A stretch of 64,000 nucleotides of DNA from a virus, in the IMG/VR virus record IMGVR_UViG_3300025132_000028, positions 1 through 64,000 of that record. The stretch is one strand, 5' to 3'. The notes under the pieces were generated by a model that was not told the DNA's origin, did not search any database, and saw only the letters and a list, made by a program, of their open reading frames with translations. The position numbers were made by a program, and so were the translations under genes. Positions 28,401-33,100 of the stretch are shown piece after piece. Every line of letters starts with the position of its first letter. Position 1 is the stretch's first letter.

Positions 28401-28514
28401 GCTCCAATTGCAATAAATGTTGATGGAAATACGTTCTCTGTTGGTCTCGGATCATACCCACTTTTCCAGAGAAGAGGGTTTGGTTTAAGGGGTACTGGAG
28501 GAATCACAAAATAA
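7473..28514 (+). CDS. giant 7,013-residue baseplate/tail structural protein at the gene 7 position
   Basis: One open frame of 7,013 codons occupies the gene 7 slot between 6 and 8; T4 gp7 has about 1,030 residues. The N-terminus (FVLEDNPKFADFLRQYYISQ) is typical of cyanophage proteins in this slot. A YHYH-type domain lies at about 1350-1470 (GWAYDGNPIFGPF, later DLDVHNGRWF and FPYYIGDTY). Residues 3476-6355 are about 28 related modules, each with one FTC-like Cys. Residues 6537-6600 (DGVTKRFPL, FINGVLQIPNKDY, DQVTIYFYRG) are a domain common in these phages. G-x-G-Y beta repeats occur throughout. By position it should join the wedge or project from the baseplate; a host-contact role is inference. 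No frameshift is evident. Confidence 0.85.
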   Translation: MINKRVKIKDVIESQLPRFVLEDNPKFADFLRQYYISQEFQGGAIDLAENLDQYIKLDNLVDNVINPDIILERACTSTDTDIVLSSSDGLPDEYGLIKVGDEIITYTERDGNTVKGCIRGFSGISKYRDENNPEELIFESTDTSAHVSGVVVFDTTGYTAADYYYQSATITKMFGIIRVKASGTSGRSTPTTFRLGITNIDNDFYQLSNANRDSNANDLTTLGIDSLGLNQTIVIDEGDTIEFIVNAQGFPLWIQSTGNGYDTTTVLTTGITNGGASTTTTVQNLSVEFLKEYYIKLKELYAPGFEDRTLSSGINVGNFLKNVNSFYKTKGTRESFRILFNVLYGKKVQVVDLEDFVVKSSTSDYLRRAIVVVKAISGNPLLLTGQTLYQDSDPTNADVQVASGPISEVEIFTRQGEEFYKIPLFVGFNEQSLVSGEFFVPGFTKNTLLASANTRVINVDSTVGFSRSGSFFIDSLGITVTYTDKNLTQFLGCSGLTSDLPVGSEVRSTVIAYGYEGGDSTKKVEMRITGVLGEFEAQGNNYYLDVGNEIYIKSIGENISPPADPLTLPTYKQRIFNSWIYNIATRYEVAEITGSTLSVSDKFDKSNLRTGDSVEILARGTNTITTTAVVTVIDSNTLQLSNTTGITTDRNWDIRRVISRATSSNDLIEFGNQTIISNIQNAYVTKNKVNESMYVATQGLPSFSFSVDKVFVDFRGQDVGIGQIDQLVSFQTNLPFVTGDEIVYEALSGSTALEGLVSGTRYFIWVNPAANNQLKLANARSFIEVSKFIELKTGTGTHRLTLASQYGKNIQPQKILRQFPLKPSVSSGLAQTTSYGPTGMLINGIEILNYKSNDYLYYGPLQSVELVSGGSDYDVINPPKITVSNPGVGGTVAVINPVLSGSLKSLYLENRESYDIDQVFGINIEGGNGEGASGEITLSQDYTEANFNAKDILANGGVDIPANTLTFIGEHNFKTGQKIVYNPNGNQPLGVAITLGSDDNTQYDAENTLQSGVAYFANVINTTTIKLHETEDDANAGLSTVGITTFNTLGIHKFRSFDFKNKIQNISVVTEGSGYKKRTYETKTTGISTGTNCFIIKQHGFLDNEEVIYQATNSIRELTTETNYRIIRINADAFRLALSETDVNRGRYIFLSDVGSGIHTVKYPDITATVVASIGGTTVSIPCEPDVRGEIIGAYLSEPGSNYGSKVLNFEKPPLITVSSGTGAQFQPLISNGVITQVQIIGAGSNYTSAPDLTVTGPTGSGAQLKAKLNANGKVSTVEVISGGLNYDAEDTAIVVRSVGQSGIIESTVRPLTVNLHEKYSTDDFLNAETQYPIQYASLAYSTDLQTDFGDSLAQRSPIIGWAYDGNPIFGPFATRDPKQNTGITTYVRSGYQLASNLVPNRPTAGEYPAGFFVEDYKFMGTGDLDVHNGRWFVSDDFPDGIYGYVATLEIDPGTGLPRASFPYYIGDTYIAPRASQSISQDDDINALDLSRNTYPYRLKSLNASYDFVIEADELIGQEGVIDSVFTGGVEELEIVEAGDLYKVGNTLLFDEEGTNGNGVSAQVSFIKGKSVTDLQSTNVQFDEVTFQKTGDTEITGIIQPNHDFNNGEVIEIFNTNTDIKGLQGFHVVGVASERAILLDPVKAGAVGVVTDLIVSRIPGNVSGGSSIKFSDGEVAKVLNVIKGKNLVRIERTGIASFSASGTISYLQDRFTIASDAPQFVSEFFPKKFFNPKQTVGVGTTVGNYETLSYTENNIAQTRVVEHGSIFLNKHPFLDGQKALFVKKSGQLSLGVATAIGIGTTATLVADSLPRSGVEQEVFIIYKSINTIGIKTQKNGAELFFTSDGSDDDGYFVQGIGTAVRGSVLQPTTTVTTTQAHGLKIGDTVNFNVIANQEVGLGASSRVRIELNSEGLIIVDSQGISSTGVNTSTNRISISGNNFRTGDRVYYEPKSEVIGGLGTGRYYIYRDSPENFRLCETYEDSVADVPVIVSLTSIGGTSHNFGLINPKVEIPSRSTTVFDLQNYELNGYNFKIYYDQGFNSEFVGTGQSTSAEVGDVLDAEDRVISIGNTYARLDVNNNTFCPKILYYNVTKDGTPLIPDNDVKENNTIKYVDSAYTGMFTITGIGTSAVGVGTTTFSFAIAKNPEQVSYAATEGRRFYATGAVGPEGPIDQISLLSSGEFYRKLPRFLGVDSENGDNSTIKPKSTRIGQINSIQLVNEGFNYSSDTTLRPIVDVPTVTTIRDFNTVGTISILSNGKNYISAPKLELVDRFVGTKVPGANIVARINENSGSIVDTEIAANPVGLQNREYRLYSVNNTNGIVITKSESNPTRSGIVTFTISTPVLGFSSPPFAVNDEVWIEGFSKDSGSDGYNSSDHLYNFLKVNNVVTTNPFSFEVDYSNYTFNVGLGVSDTQNFSRVIGKEELPTFSIGLQQASFDKNEKLLVNNAETDLQVISFDATAENIKFVGTAPIVPDDIIIGAKSGSQAKVVEILRFDGVYSVEAETDKTIEGTSDSGKLNSSAQVIQDNNYYQNLSYTLKTEVSYEDCIDAVNNSVHPTGLKNFVDSQLVTIGKNAGIQTSTTVTNATVDLVEEVRVDDQYYFDIGRDVNIATRSEVELSNEIELENAKLSDYFESITNRVLNIDDISSQFSNISNPNTLDLFENIYRYPFNFISNRFLVQITSEDRRDFQVSEITILQDGTNTYYAEPTFKKLHSTPQEIGTLEGSVDTENSQVRLRFFPADPFDKNYDIKVLNQFYNTESTLTGIGTTAFGFAALMGSDAEIGPSTSKSFVSVAATNFDYLHSQVEVETVSSGQKETMFVELKAIHDGNDSYMSEYNIILSDGSFGGTNAGAFGTFGTTYDPSGNNFSIEFYNARPSEFVNLKARTLGFGNTTGTTNRDYRFLATGMIPNNERSAQYYTEYQTVGVGSTANFAGIKSDIQSVNQCTMVVGYGRTVSAFQYMFLNDQLGDSLYFSEYPVLSVGNTTGLGTVFAKYDGEKAVLVFTPEAGINDKMFMRTFNEVLYLELERNIVNPLEYGAVVEETFNTTYTGLNFRNIFEFPMLWNGYPIFSKTFNPSNTSALNLATGQFTIKNHFFASGQELEYLPGGTFVGVVTAPMTLANGNPLPSPVYAIKDNEDQFRIGLSTVAALAGIGTTLGSVGAGNLHEFDSTGKLSRSLIAIDGLVQKPLTWSPITRTLENNTTLSGSSLGLGKTSTFMAVSGISSIVLGDLFEINDEFVLVEAVGVGTTTTDINSSGIGTINLCKIQRGSVGTAASFHANGSIIQKYTGSYNFSRNNIFFTGAPNGGKSSDEASTTGIPEAGSSFNGRVYLRKNYDSNKIFDDISGQFTGIAKTFTLRSEGEDITGIGSEGGFGIFFVNNMFQKPQTPNNFNANLFIRETGGQTDLTFTGILNESGDPIVSATDINQNGLPRGGVVVTLGSSEGKGFANLGNPSIGASINHAGEVYKILTAPTTQGMSSITNYVYDHTIGLSTVTTSQAHGLEAGDSIDFVGIGFTCVPTKSGITTGVFPYTRGQKKTVVDFLYDNKTGMATVTTLERFGILEVGEEVFFNGIGFTCIGQKFAQISQKAGITTTLFPCRAGIAKTISAFNYDNQSGIATITLATPHRYVEGERLFIENLNLKCGYGANITNAIYDAPTGLTTITTATPHKFSKGDKVRLQGLEFSCAGYGITFAISTFEYNNSTGITTITTPSPHGALPGEQIKLTGLGFTCPKVNVGTPIGFTYEPLTGLSTVTFASNHGLTNGDKISIGASSIVFTCTLDGGATTHPYPRPTDFAYNKYLPISGVTTNSFQVNVGTGGTGTFPHTFVSATTNAIKTLNYLGVTTSTFPDGTQGNQFRVTKVLSPTKILTNVGITSIPHVYTEGGEVQVGVTSHIYPTGKYGFEFIVSSTPTRNKFRVNVGPSTIAHTYVSGGTALLGLSTTIYPSSQSGIGHSITDFIYDNTTGLSTITVARNSIPFALGDRVNFAGLGFTCPSGFAGLTSTIFPQSLGRKYNIGTVFYNNATGLATVTTTAAHDFKVTDSLDLQNLLFNCSSAYAGVTTHRFPDYVDEPNRSYRVLRIVDPNTIWVDVGVSTIVHTYNLGRHTWVGGTASNAVQSGGNYVHTFLSAVTNGVTSDVGNLPNPITNVAYTPNTGNMVITSATHLLTTSNTLTIADNALSFTCTMDGNTATKTYPRSTDPVSGQTITITGTTTNTITINVGASPIVNHDVTNATYDNDTGVMVLTIGAHTLTTGTSIKIANGALSFTCEDDNNVTTKTYPRASDPYYDTAINIDAVGADTITLNVGINTRGTVSAIKKTGPYEVTRLLAPRPYDVTNAIYDPVVGIMTVTVGNGHGISVGETVDIGTNALTFTCDMDSTGSQKTYPRNLIKTFTATNAIYDPVVGVTTITVAGHGMDDGCWVKLADESLSFICGYGVTTHIFVSATTNAVNVQSGAESGNEKTPNAATYNASTGLLTLGFAAAHGMSTSDTITLDFNSLTFTCAADYHATTHTYPRVTDPIAGVTTAVTVTSGTEFTLNVGDSLGSKSAKSYPRSSDPISGEWIQVSNTTTDTFEIQSLSDNSTPSTNIDAHTFTSAVTGGITHKVDKSFEQPVSVVGVGNTTIDLQVGRSPIVNFNVTNATYEPTTGVMELTIGSHAFAVGQHIKLADNSISFTCTLDGNTLVKSYPRASGTGINAGTPDYAYQKSLEISAVTSTTITINVNSSVGLSSISDLSAHTFDSATAGAVIAGGNYAHTFVGVATGAITKGGPRFNCNVGITTYKHNYTPSIGVGEVRKQNFGGVDDTFIVTGIVGKKSFTIDAGISTYTHFYDVDTKNAISKKKLRTDSFIVDTIYSDRSFRTNVGVSSYRHVYDPKPSKEPGGISSITGMTYNTSTGIATFTVPNHGAIGGELISISGLALTCPGGTGITTHIFPDPNGLSRNISTANYNNFTGIMTVTTNVGHGVTFVGQFVKLENLGFACTGGAGGSHTFVSAATSAVQTGGNYTHTFVPQFGLTPDTALYDPVTGIMTVTNQQLTVSDAIYDPVSGEMTLTVGVHRLTNYDSVRLDTESISFSCVFEGKLQTKAYPRSNGNDYVYDKDLPIIRYTSDTITVNVNGGKGAISHAVPHTFMSATSKGVKVNHGLRNGDYIKFDDYAVTFTCNKDGNATLHPYPRPTDPLSGTFTQVTVVDENKFSVGVLTVTPSTDTSVHTFVSALEGGIKKEVINSGGDHPHTFVGTATSAIQSGGNYVHTFLSAVANSVTSNVGNLPNAVTDVVYTPSSGDMVITSAAHLLTGSNTISIANNGLSFTCTMDGNTATKTYPRSTDPISGIATAITATTTDTFTINVGASPIVNHDVTDATYDAATGVMVLTIGAHTLPTGTSVKIANGSLPFTCTMDGNTSTKNYPRSTDPFYDTAVGIASTTSTTITLNVGKSPILPFDVSAATYDAATGVMVVNIGAHTLKTGTSVKINEKSLLFTCSQDDNATVHAYPRSTTASLTATTGTVYDPVVGIMTITTPAAHGMKNGDEVKFADGAVSFSCQYGVGSAHTWAGGTVTDAVTITVGPVQTKHDVTNATYNPATGVMVFTIGAHSFTTDDLVEIGAEKFAFTCTADGNVKTKYYPRATDPAYNTPLLITAVDQAGGTITVNVGATSGTVATAYPRSTDFISNRWVEISNVTTKTFDVQVLDVIPSTNTDAHTFVSGVTNGITFKRAKDPYYNTSVAIAATTSDTVSLNVGVSTIVNYNVSDASYDPNSGKMVLTIGSHDLDVGTSIKIADNSLTFTCDKDNNATQHSYPRTLIETKTVTDANYDPTTGMMVLTVPNHGFENGRQIKLADNSLTFTCTLDGNTTNKTYPRPTDPFSGKWIKVQNVTTNTFEVQTLATVPSTNVSVHTFVSATDEGLSHKRDPFYDNNINIEARTPNTITVNIGATPDLQQSTGLTGPTYFTDVPITGFNYTNATGVTTITAVGHGLTTGENVKLSGIALTCTSGMKTYPDGGTGFFFGVTNVIDANTFVTNTGISTIVHTYVSGGNVRTGVTSDKFPNPQGSFSKIANFEYNNMTGLATVTTNGFNQLGTGQLINFENIHMLCPIGSGTTHVFPQDTGTVVNISNFQYDNQSGIATVTTATNHNFVRFKKVRLQGMTVSCAYGSKTYPDKQTDFELTTIVNSTTFVTNVGVSTLAHTYVSGGTAAEVKFAGPYTVKERIDRNTFTVNVGVSTYVHTYDHSGRVSPVRYTGPYEVLAITNSKEYTINVGRSPIAHTYTGGGTSKPQQYTGPYKIIAAPDANTLRVRVGISTYQHFYGSGGMIARLRSGIAEKKLNPGPFRVKDVYSATEFTTDVGICTFKHFYHSGGKVGKVNQFFPGSGFYGNNVPVTVVPENGVGSGLTVTTTVGFGGSLVPSLDYVGTGFTIAPRLETPGPAYDDLPVRGLFRLGIGQTTATGIGLSVTLNVGGISTSGVASETSGVKNFTIGNRGYGFQLNDKVSPVGLVTAAKILAGSKTVGYTTETEPFELTVIDTFSDTFYGWQFGQLDYIDDITSLQDGVTKRFPLFQNEQLVSFEKADGTPISFPSLLIIFINGVLQIPNKDYIFEGGTAFEFTSPPQEADQVTIYFYRGSNDDVNTVNVVESIKIGDELILIKPVGVSTVPDQDPRVVNEIVASDILATNLYSLQGIDNNFKRPVVWRKQKVDRTVDGRIIPKTREALEPQIYPTARIIGSASTTQDFLFLDNASLFNYEAVTPSTNFDGIITQGEDPVVGILSVGVNAGTISTITVINGGSGYTGIVTISISNPPDITVGFGTTALATAIISNGAVIGANITNAGSGYGTSAYALLPTPPVSIESVSLIPTVNGYEGDIIGIATATGIGTNLSVKFTLDLPNSPSDTLRDGMRIFVNNTNVGSGVTSIDTNNSQVIGIGTTACDNIFKVHQVQYDAGNGIITAFCNIDSNSNTSGLNTVGFAYTNVGFYSWGIVTGFSRGTAPIAINVDGNTFSVGLGSYPLFQRRGFGLRGTGGITK
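19811..20270 (+). repeat. long duplicated block in the giant gene, copy A
   Basis: About 460 nt that align without visible gaps to 23192-23651, exactly 3,381 nt (1,127 codons) downstream. Both encode QSGGNYVHTFLSAV, VGNLPN, FTCTMDGNTATKTYPRSTDP and NVGASPIVNHDVT in the same order. Confidence 0.75.
23192..23651 (+). repeat. long duplicated block in the giant gene, copy B
   Basis: The second copy of the 460-nt block at 19811. Most differences are third-position changes, with some amino acid replacements, for example ITNVAYTPNTGN against VTDVVYTPSSGD. The reading frame is kept throughout. Confidence 0.75.
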
Positions 28515-28518
28515 TGAG

Positions 28519-28526
28519 TATAAATA
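28519..28526 (+). promoter_or_regulatory. late promoter (TATAAATA) for gene 8
   Basis: A perfect TATAAATA lies 37 nt before the gene 8 ATG, just after the giant gene's stop. It gives gene 8 and the genes behind it transcription independent of the 21-kb gene upstream. Confidence 0.75.
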
Positions 28527-28563
28527 ATAACTAGATCCAATGTGTTTTAATTTTTAGAAAGCA

Positions 28564-30120
28564 ATGCCCGCTATAGTATCAGACCAATTCAGGATCCTAA
28601 ACGCAGCCAATTTCGTGTCTGATGTTTCAGATTCAAATAATTCGTATTATGTCGTTCTTGGACTCGCGAACCCAACTCAGGTTGGTTTTGGTAGGAGTTC
28701 CAATTGGGATAATTCAACCCCGTATCCAGTAGATGATTTTAATTATTCTAATCATGTTCGCGATACCATGCTTTTTGGTAAGAAAATTACCAAAGACAAT
28801 ATCAGAAGATTGATTAGAAGAGTTGACTGGACGCAAGGTACAATTTATGAAATGTACCGACACGATTACAGTATTCAAGCTCCATCTCCTGTAACCAACT
28901 CTACTAGATTATATGATGCGAACTATTATGTAATGAATTCAGACTTCCAAGTTTATATTTGTTTACAGAATGGTTCTTCAGGTATCAATACTGTTGGTAA
29001 TCAATCTCTTGATGAACCAACTTTTACTGATCTTGAACCATCTAAAGCGGGTAATAGTGGAGATGGTTATGTTTGGAAATATATGTATACTGTCTCACCT
29101 GGAGACATCATTAAGTTTGATACATTAGAATACATCCCGATACCAAATGATTGGGAAACGGTTACGGGTCCTGTTGCATCTGTTAGAGATAATGGAAACT
29201 CGGATGTAAACCTGAACCAAATTAAAACAGTTTATATTGAAAAACAAGGTGCGGGATATGGTATTGGGCAAAACCAACCCGTTGATATTCTTGGCGATGG
29301 AACAGGAGGAAAGGCAGTTCTATCTGTAGATTCTTCAGGTAAAGTTACTAGTGCTACTGTATCATCTGGTGGTAGTGGTTATTCTTTTGGTATTATTGAT
29401 TTATCTTCAATTAATACTGGATCTATTACTGACAGAGCATTCTTAATTCCAATCATCCCACCAACAAAAGGACATGGTTTTAATGCATATAATGAATTAG
29501 GTGCTGACAAAGTTTTGATTTATGCTCGTTTTGACGACATTGGTGATTTCCCAACTTCTACAAAATTTGCACAAGTTGGTCTACTTAAGAATCCACTTTC
29601 TGTTGGTTCAACATCTGTACAGTCTTCAAATTCATTTAGTTCTACAAATGCGATCGTCTTAAATACAATTTCTGACGTCACGCAAATTTCAGTAGGATCT
29701 AAAATTTCTCAAACTATTGGTACTGGTGTTACTGCCTTTGGATGGATAACATCTTTTGACAATACAACAAATGTTGTTAGATACGCTCAAGATAGATCTT
29801 TATACTTTAATCAGTCTACAACAAATCAAGAAGATGACCCATTTGCTTCTCGTCAATCTTTTATAAAACATGCTTTTACAAGTGCTGTAGCGAACATCAC
29901 GATTGGTTCTGCAAGTTGCACAATCAACACAGGATTTACTGGTATTAATACAGTAGGTACTTCAGGTGCTCTAGTCGATCTTGGAATTAACTTCACAAGT
30001 GGTCTTTCTGGTCCAGAAATTGAAGTTTCATCTGGTGAGCTTATATATATTGATAACAGGCAAACCGTTTCGAGGAACCTGAGACAAAGAGAAGACGTAA
30101 AAATCGTACTGGAATTCTAA
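28564..30120 (+). CDS. 8: baseplate wedge subunit gp8
   Basis: 518 residues; T4 gp8 has 334. Gp8 is a dimeric wedge protein that binds gp7 and gp10. Recognised by position and by the conserved start (IVSDQFRILNAANFVSDVSD), SNWDNSTPYPVDDFNYSNHVRDTMLFGKKIT at about 54-85 and WTQGTIYEMYRHDYSI at about 92-107. The extra length is partly a beta insertion at about 215-285 (GAGYGIGQNQPVDILGDGTG, SGGSGYSFG), the same G-x-G-Y motif seen in the giant protein. It has its own late box and stops nine bases before the next gene. Confidence 0.9.
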   Translation: MPAIVSDQFRILNAANFVSDVSDSNNSYYVVLGLANPTQVGFGRSSNWDNSTPYPVDDFNYSNHVRDTMLFGKKITKDNIRRLIRRVDWTQGTIYEMYRHDYSIQAPSPVTNSTRLYDANYYVMNSDFQVYICLQNGSSGINTVGNQSLDEPTFTDLEPSKAGNSGDGYVWKYMYTVSPGDIIKFDTLEYIPIPNDWETVTGPVASVRDNGNSDVNLNQIKTVYIEKQGAGYGIGQNQPVDILGDGTGGKAVLSVDSSGKVTSATVSSGGSGYSFGIIDLSSINTGSITDRAFLIPIIPPTKGHGFNAYNELGADKVLIYARFDDIGDFPTSTKFAQVGLLKNPLSVGSTSVQSSNSFSSTNAIVLNTISDVTQISVGSKISQTIGTGVTAFGWITSFDNTTNVVRYAQDRSLYFNQSTTNQEDDPFASRQSFIKHAFTSAVANITIGSASCTINTGFTGINTVGTSGALVDLGINFTSGLSGPEIEVSSGELIYIDNRQTVSRNLRQREDVKIVLEF

Positions 30121-30129
30121 TCTGAGACA

Positions 30130-33100
30130 ATGCCACAAAGAACCAATTTAAATATTAATCCATATTATGACGATTTTGACGCAGAAAACAATTACTATAG
30201 GGTATTGTTCAAGCCTGGTTTTCCAGTTCAGGCTAGAGAATTAACTACATCTCAATCTATTCTTCAGAATCAGATTGAGAAATTTGCTAGACATACTTTC
30301 AAAGATGGATCTGTTGTAATACCTGGTGGAGTTAGTTATGATTTTGATTATCAATCAATTCAGATTGAATCAACTTTCCTTGGTTTGAATGTTGGTGATT
30401 ATATTACATCTTTTATAGGAAAAGAGATTAGAGGTCAACAAACAGGTCTTGAAGCAAAGATTGTAAATGTTCTTCTTTCTTCGCAAACATCGAGTGGTAA
30501 TATTACTCTTTTCATAAAATATACTTCTGGTACATCTGGTAATCAAGTAGGTGCTTTCCAAGACGGAGAGACTTTAATTACTGAAGAAAACGTTGTATAT
30601 GGAAATACAACTATTTCTAGTGGAAACACTTTTGCAGTTACTATTGCAACTAATGCAGCACAAATAGGTTCTGCTGCTCACGTAGATGCTGGTACTTTCT
30701 TCTTCAGAGGTTATTTTGTTGATGTTAAAAAGCAAACAGTAGTTTTAGACGAAGCCGACGATACCCCTTCATACAGAGTTGGTCTTCAAATTAGTGAAGA
30801 GATTGTAAACGCAAAGCAAGATAATACTTTATATGATAATGCAAAGGGTTTTACTAACTTTGCTGCTCCTGGTGCTGATAGATTTAAAATCCAAACTACT
30901 TTAGTTAAAAAGAGTCTTACTGATCTTAATGACTCAAGTTTTATTGAACTCTTAAGAGTTGACGAAGGTGTACTTTTAAATGTACCCAATAAACCAGCGT
31001 ATTCTGTTATTAAAGATTATATTGCTGAAAGAGATTTTGAGAGAACTGGTAACTTCTTCGTTGAACCTTTTGATATTACTTTCCATGAGTGTTTGAATAA
31101 TAGAAGAGGTAATAATGGTCTGTTTTATGATAATCAAGTAACTGATGAAGGTGCTGTTCCTTCTAACGATTTAGCTTGTGTTTCTGTAGGTTCTGGTAAA
31201 GCATATGTAAAAGGTTATGATATTGATAGACCTGTTGCAACAATTTTAGATATTCCAAAACCAAGAACAACTCGTAAAATTGAAGATGCTTTTGTTCCAT
31301 ATAATCTAGGTAGTCAAGTTCAAGTAAATAATGTTTATGGACATCCTGCAATTAAGAGAGAAGTTCAATTATACAGTCAAAGATTAGGTGCTAATGGAAC
31401 TACTCTTGCGGGTGAAAGAATTGGTGATTGTAGGTGCTATTCTTTTAATTTAACTTCTGGAGAATACTTATCTCCTAAAACTCCATTTACTTTATTTGTT
31501 TATGATGTAACATTATATCAGAAGTTACATCTTGCTAATCCTCTCAGTGCTGCTCAACTTCCTGCTGGTGCATATATTACAGGTCAATCTAGTGGTGCAT
31601 CTGGATATGTAACCGCAGCTGGTACTGGAAGTGCCAAAGTCTTTGTAAGAGATACAAGTGGAACTTTCATCCAAGGTGAAACAATTTATATTAATGGCAT
31701 TAAAGAGAATGCTAGAAAAACTTTAGATGTAAGAGTATATGATAGTACTGATGTAAAATCTGTTTATCAACAAGCTTCTGCATTAGGTCTACAGGCAAAT
31801 TTCTATGGTGATGTACTTTTAGTAGGTCAACCTGTTCCTGGATTTAAAGAAACAGACCAATTTAATATTACTGCTGCTGGTAAAGTATCAATTAACAGTA
31901 AAACTCTTACTGGTATTAAAACAGATTCTTTACTCGCTGTTCAGCAAGTTGGTTTTACAACAACCACTTTGTATAGAGTAAAAGATATTGCAAAAACTGG
32001 ACTTGAAGTTACTATAGAAGCAACCACAGATGTTGTTGGAATTACTACTGGTGCTCTTCCTGCAGCGAATATTACATCAACAATTATTGCTTTTACACCT
32101 ATTGTACAAAATATTAATCAGGATGAGATGTATGTTTCTCTTCCACAAAGTGATGTTGCTACAGTAGATTTACAAAATTCAAGTCTTGAGTTTCATACCC
32201 AACTTACTGCATTAGCAACTAATGGTTCTGGTGAAATGACAATCACTAATACCAGTGGTGTTCAAGGTGCTTTATTTGAAGCATTTGATGAAGAAAGATA
32301 TAGTATTGTTTATTCTGATGGTGTTATTGCAACAATATCATCAAATAAATTTGAATATAACAGTGGTTCAAATACAATCACAATTAAAGGTTTAAGACAA
32401 TCTCAAACTAACGTTGTTGCCAATGTTGTGATGAAGAAACCTCAGTTTAAGGCAAAGAGTAAGGTTGTTAATCGATCACAAGTTGTAAATATTACTAGAT
32501 CTGCAAATAAACAATCTGGATCTACAGCAAATAATAGTTTAAATGATGGTTTGTCATTTAGTACGTTTTTTGGAACTAGAATTCAAGATAAGAAAATTTG
32601 TTTGAATTATCCAGAGGTTATTGAAGTTCTTGCTATTCATGAATCTTTTGATTCTAATGCACCTACATTCGATAAACTAAATCTCACTTCTGTAGAAAAT
32701 GTACAGACTAGTGCTATTATTGGTGAAAGTATTATTGGTAATGATAGTAAAGCAATTGCAAGACTTGTAGCAAAACCTGGTGCTGCTCAAGTAGAGTTTG
32801 TATATTTAACTGATGCTAGATTTATTCTTGGGGAAGATATTTCTTTTAATGAGAGTGATATTGTTGCAAGTATTGATAGTATTGTTAATGGAAGTTATAA
32901 AGATATTACTTACAGATATTCATTAAGTAATGGTCAAGAACATGCGTTCTCAAACTATGCTTCTCTTAGTCGAAGTGCTAGTAGTGGTCAACCTCCAACT
33001 AGACAGTTAAAAGTTGTATTTGATTATTACTCTGTTCCTTCTGGTGATGATGGTGATGTTGTAACTGTAGATAGTTACCCACAGTCTGTGTTTAGAGGAT

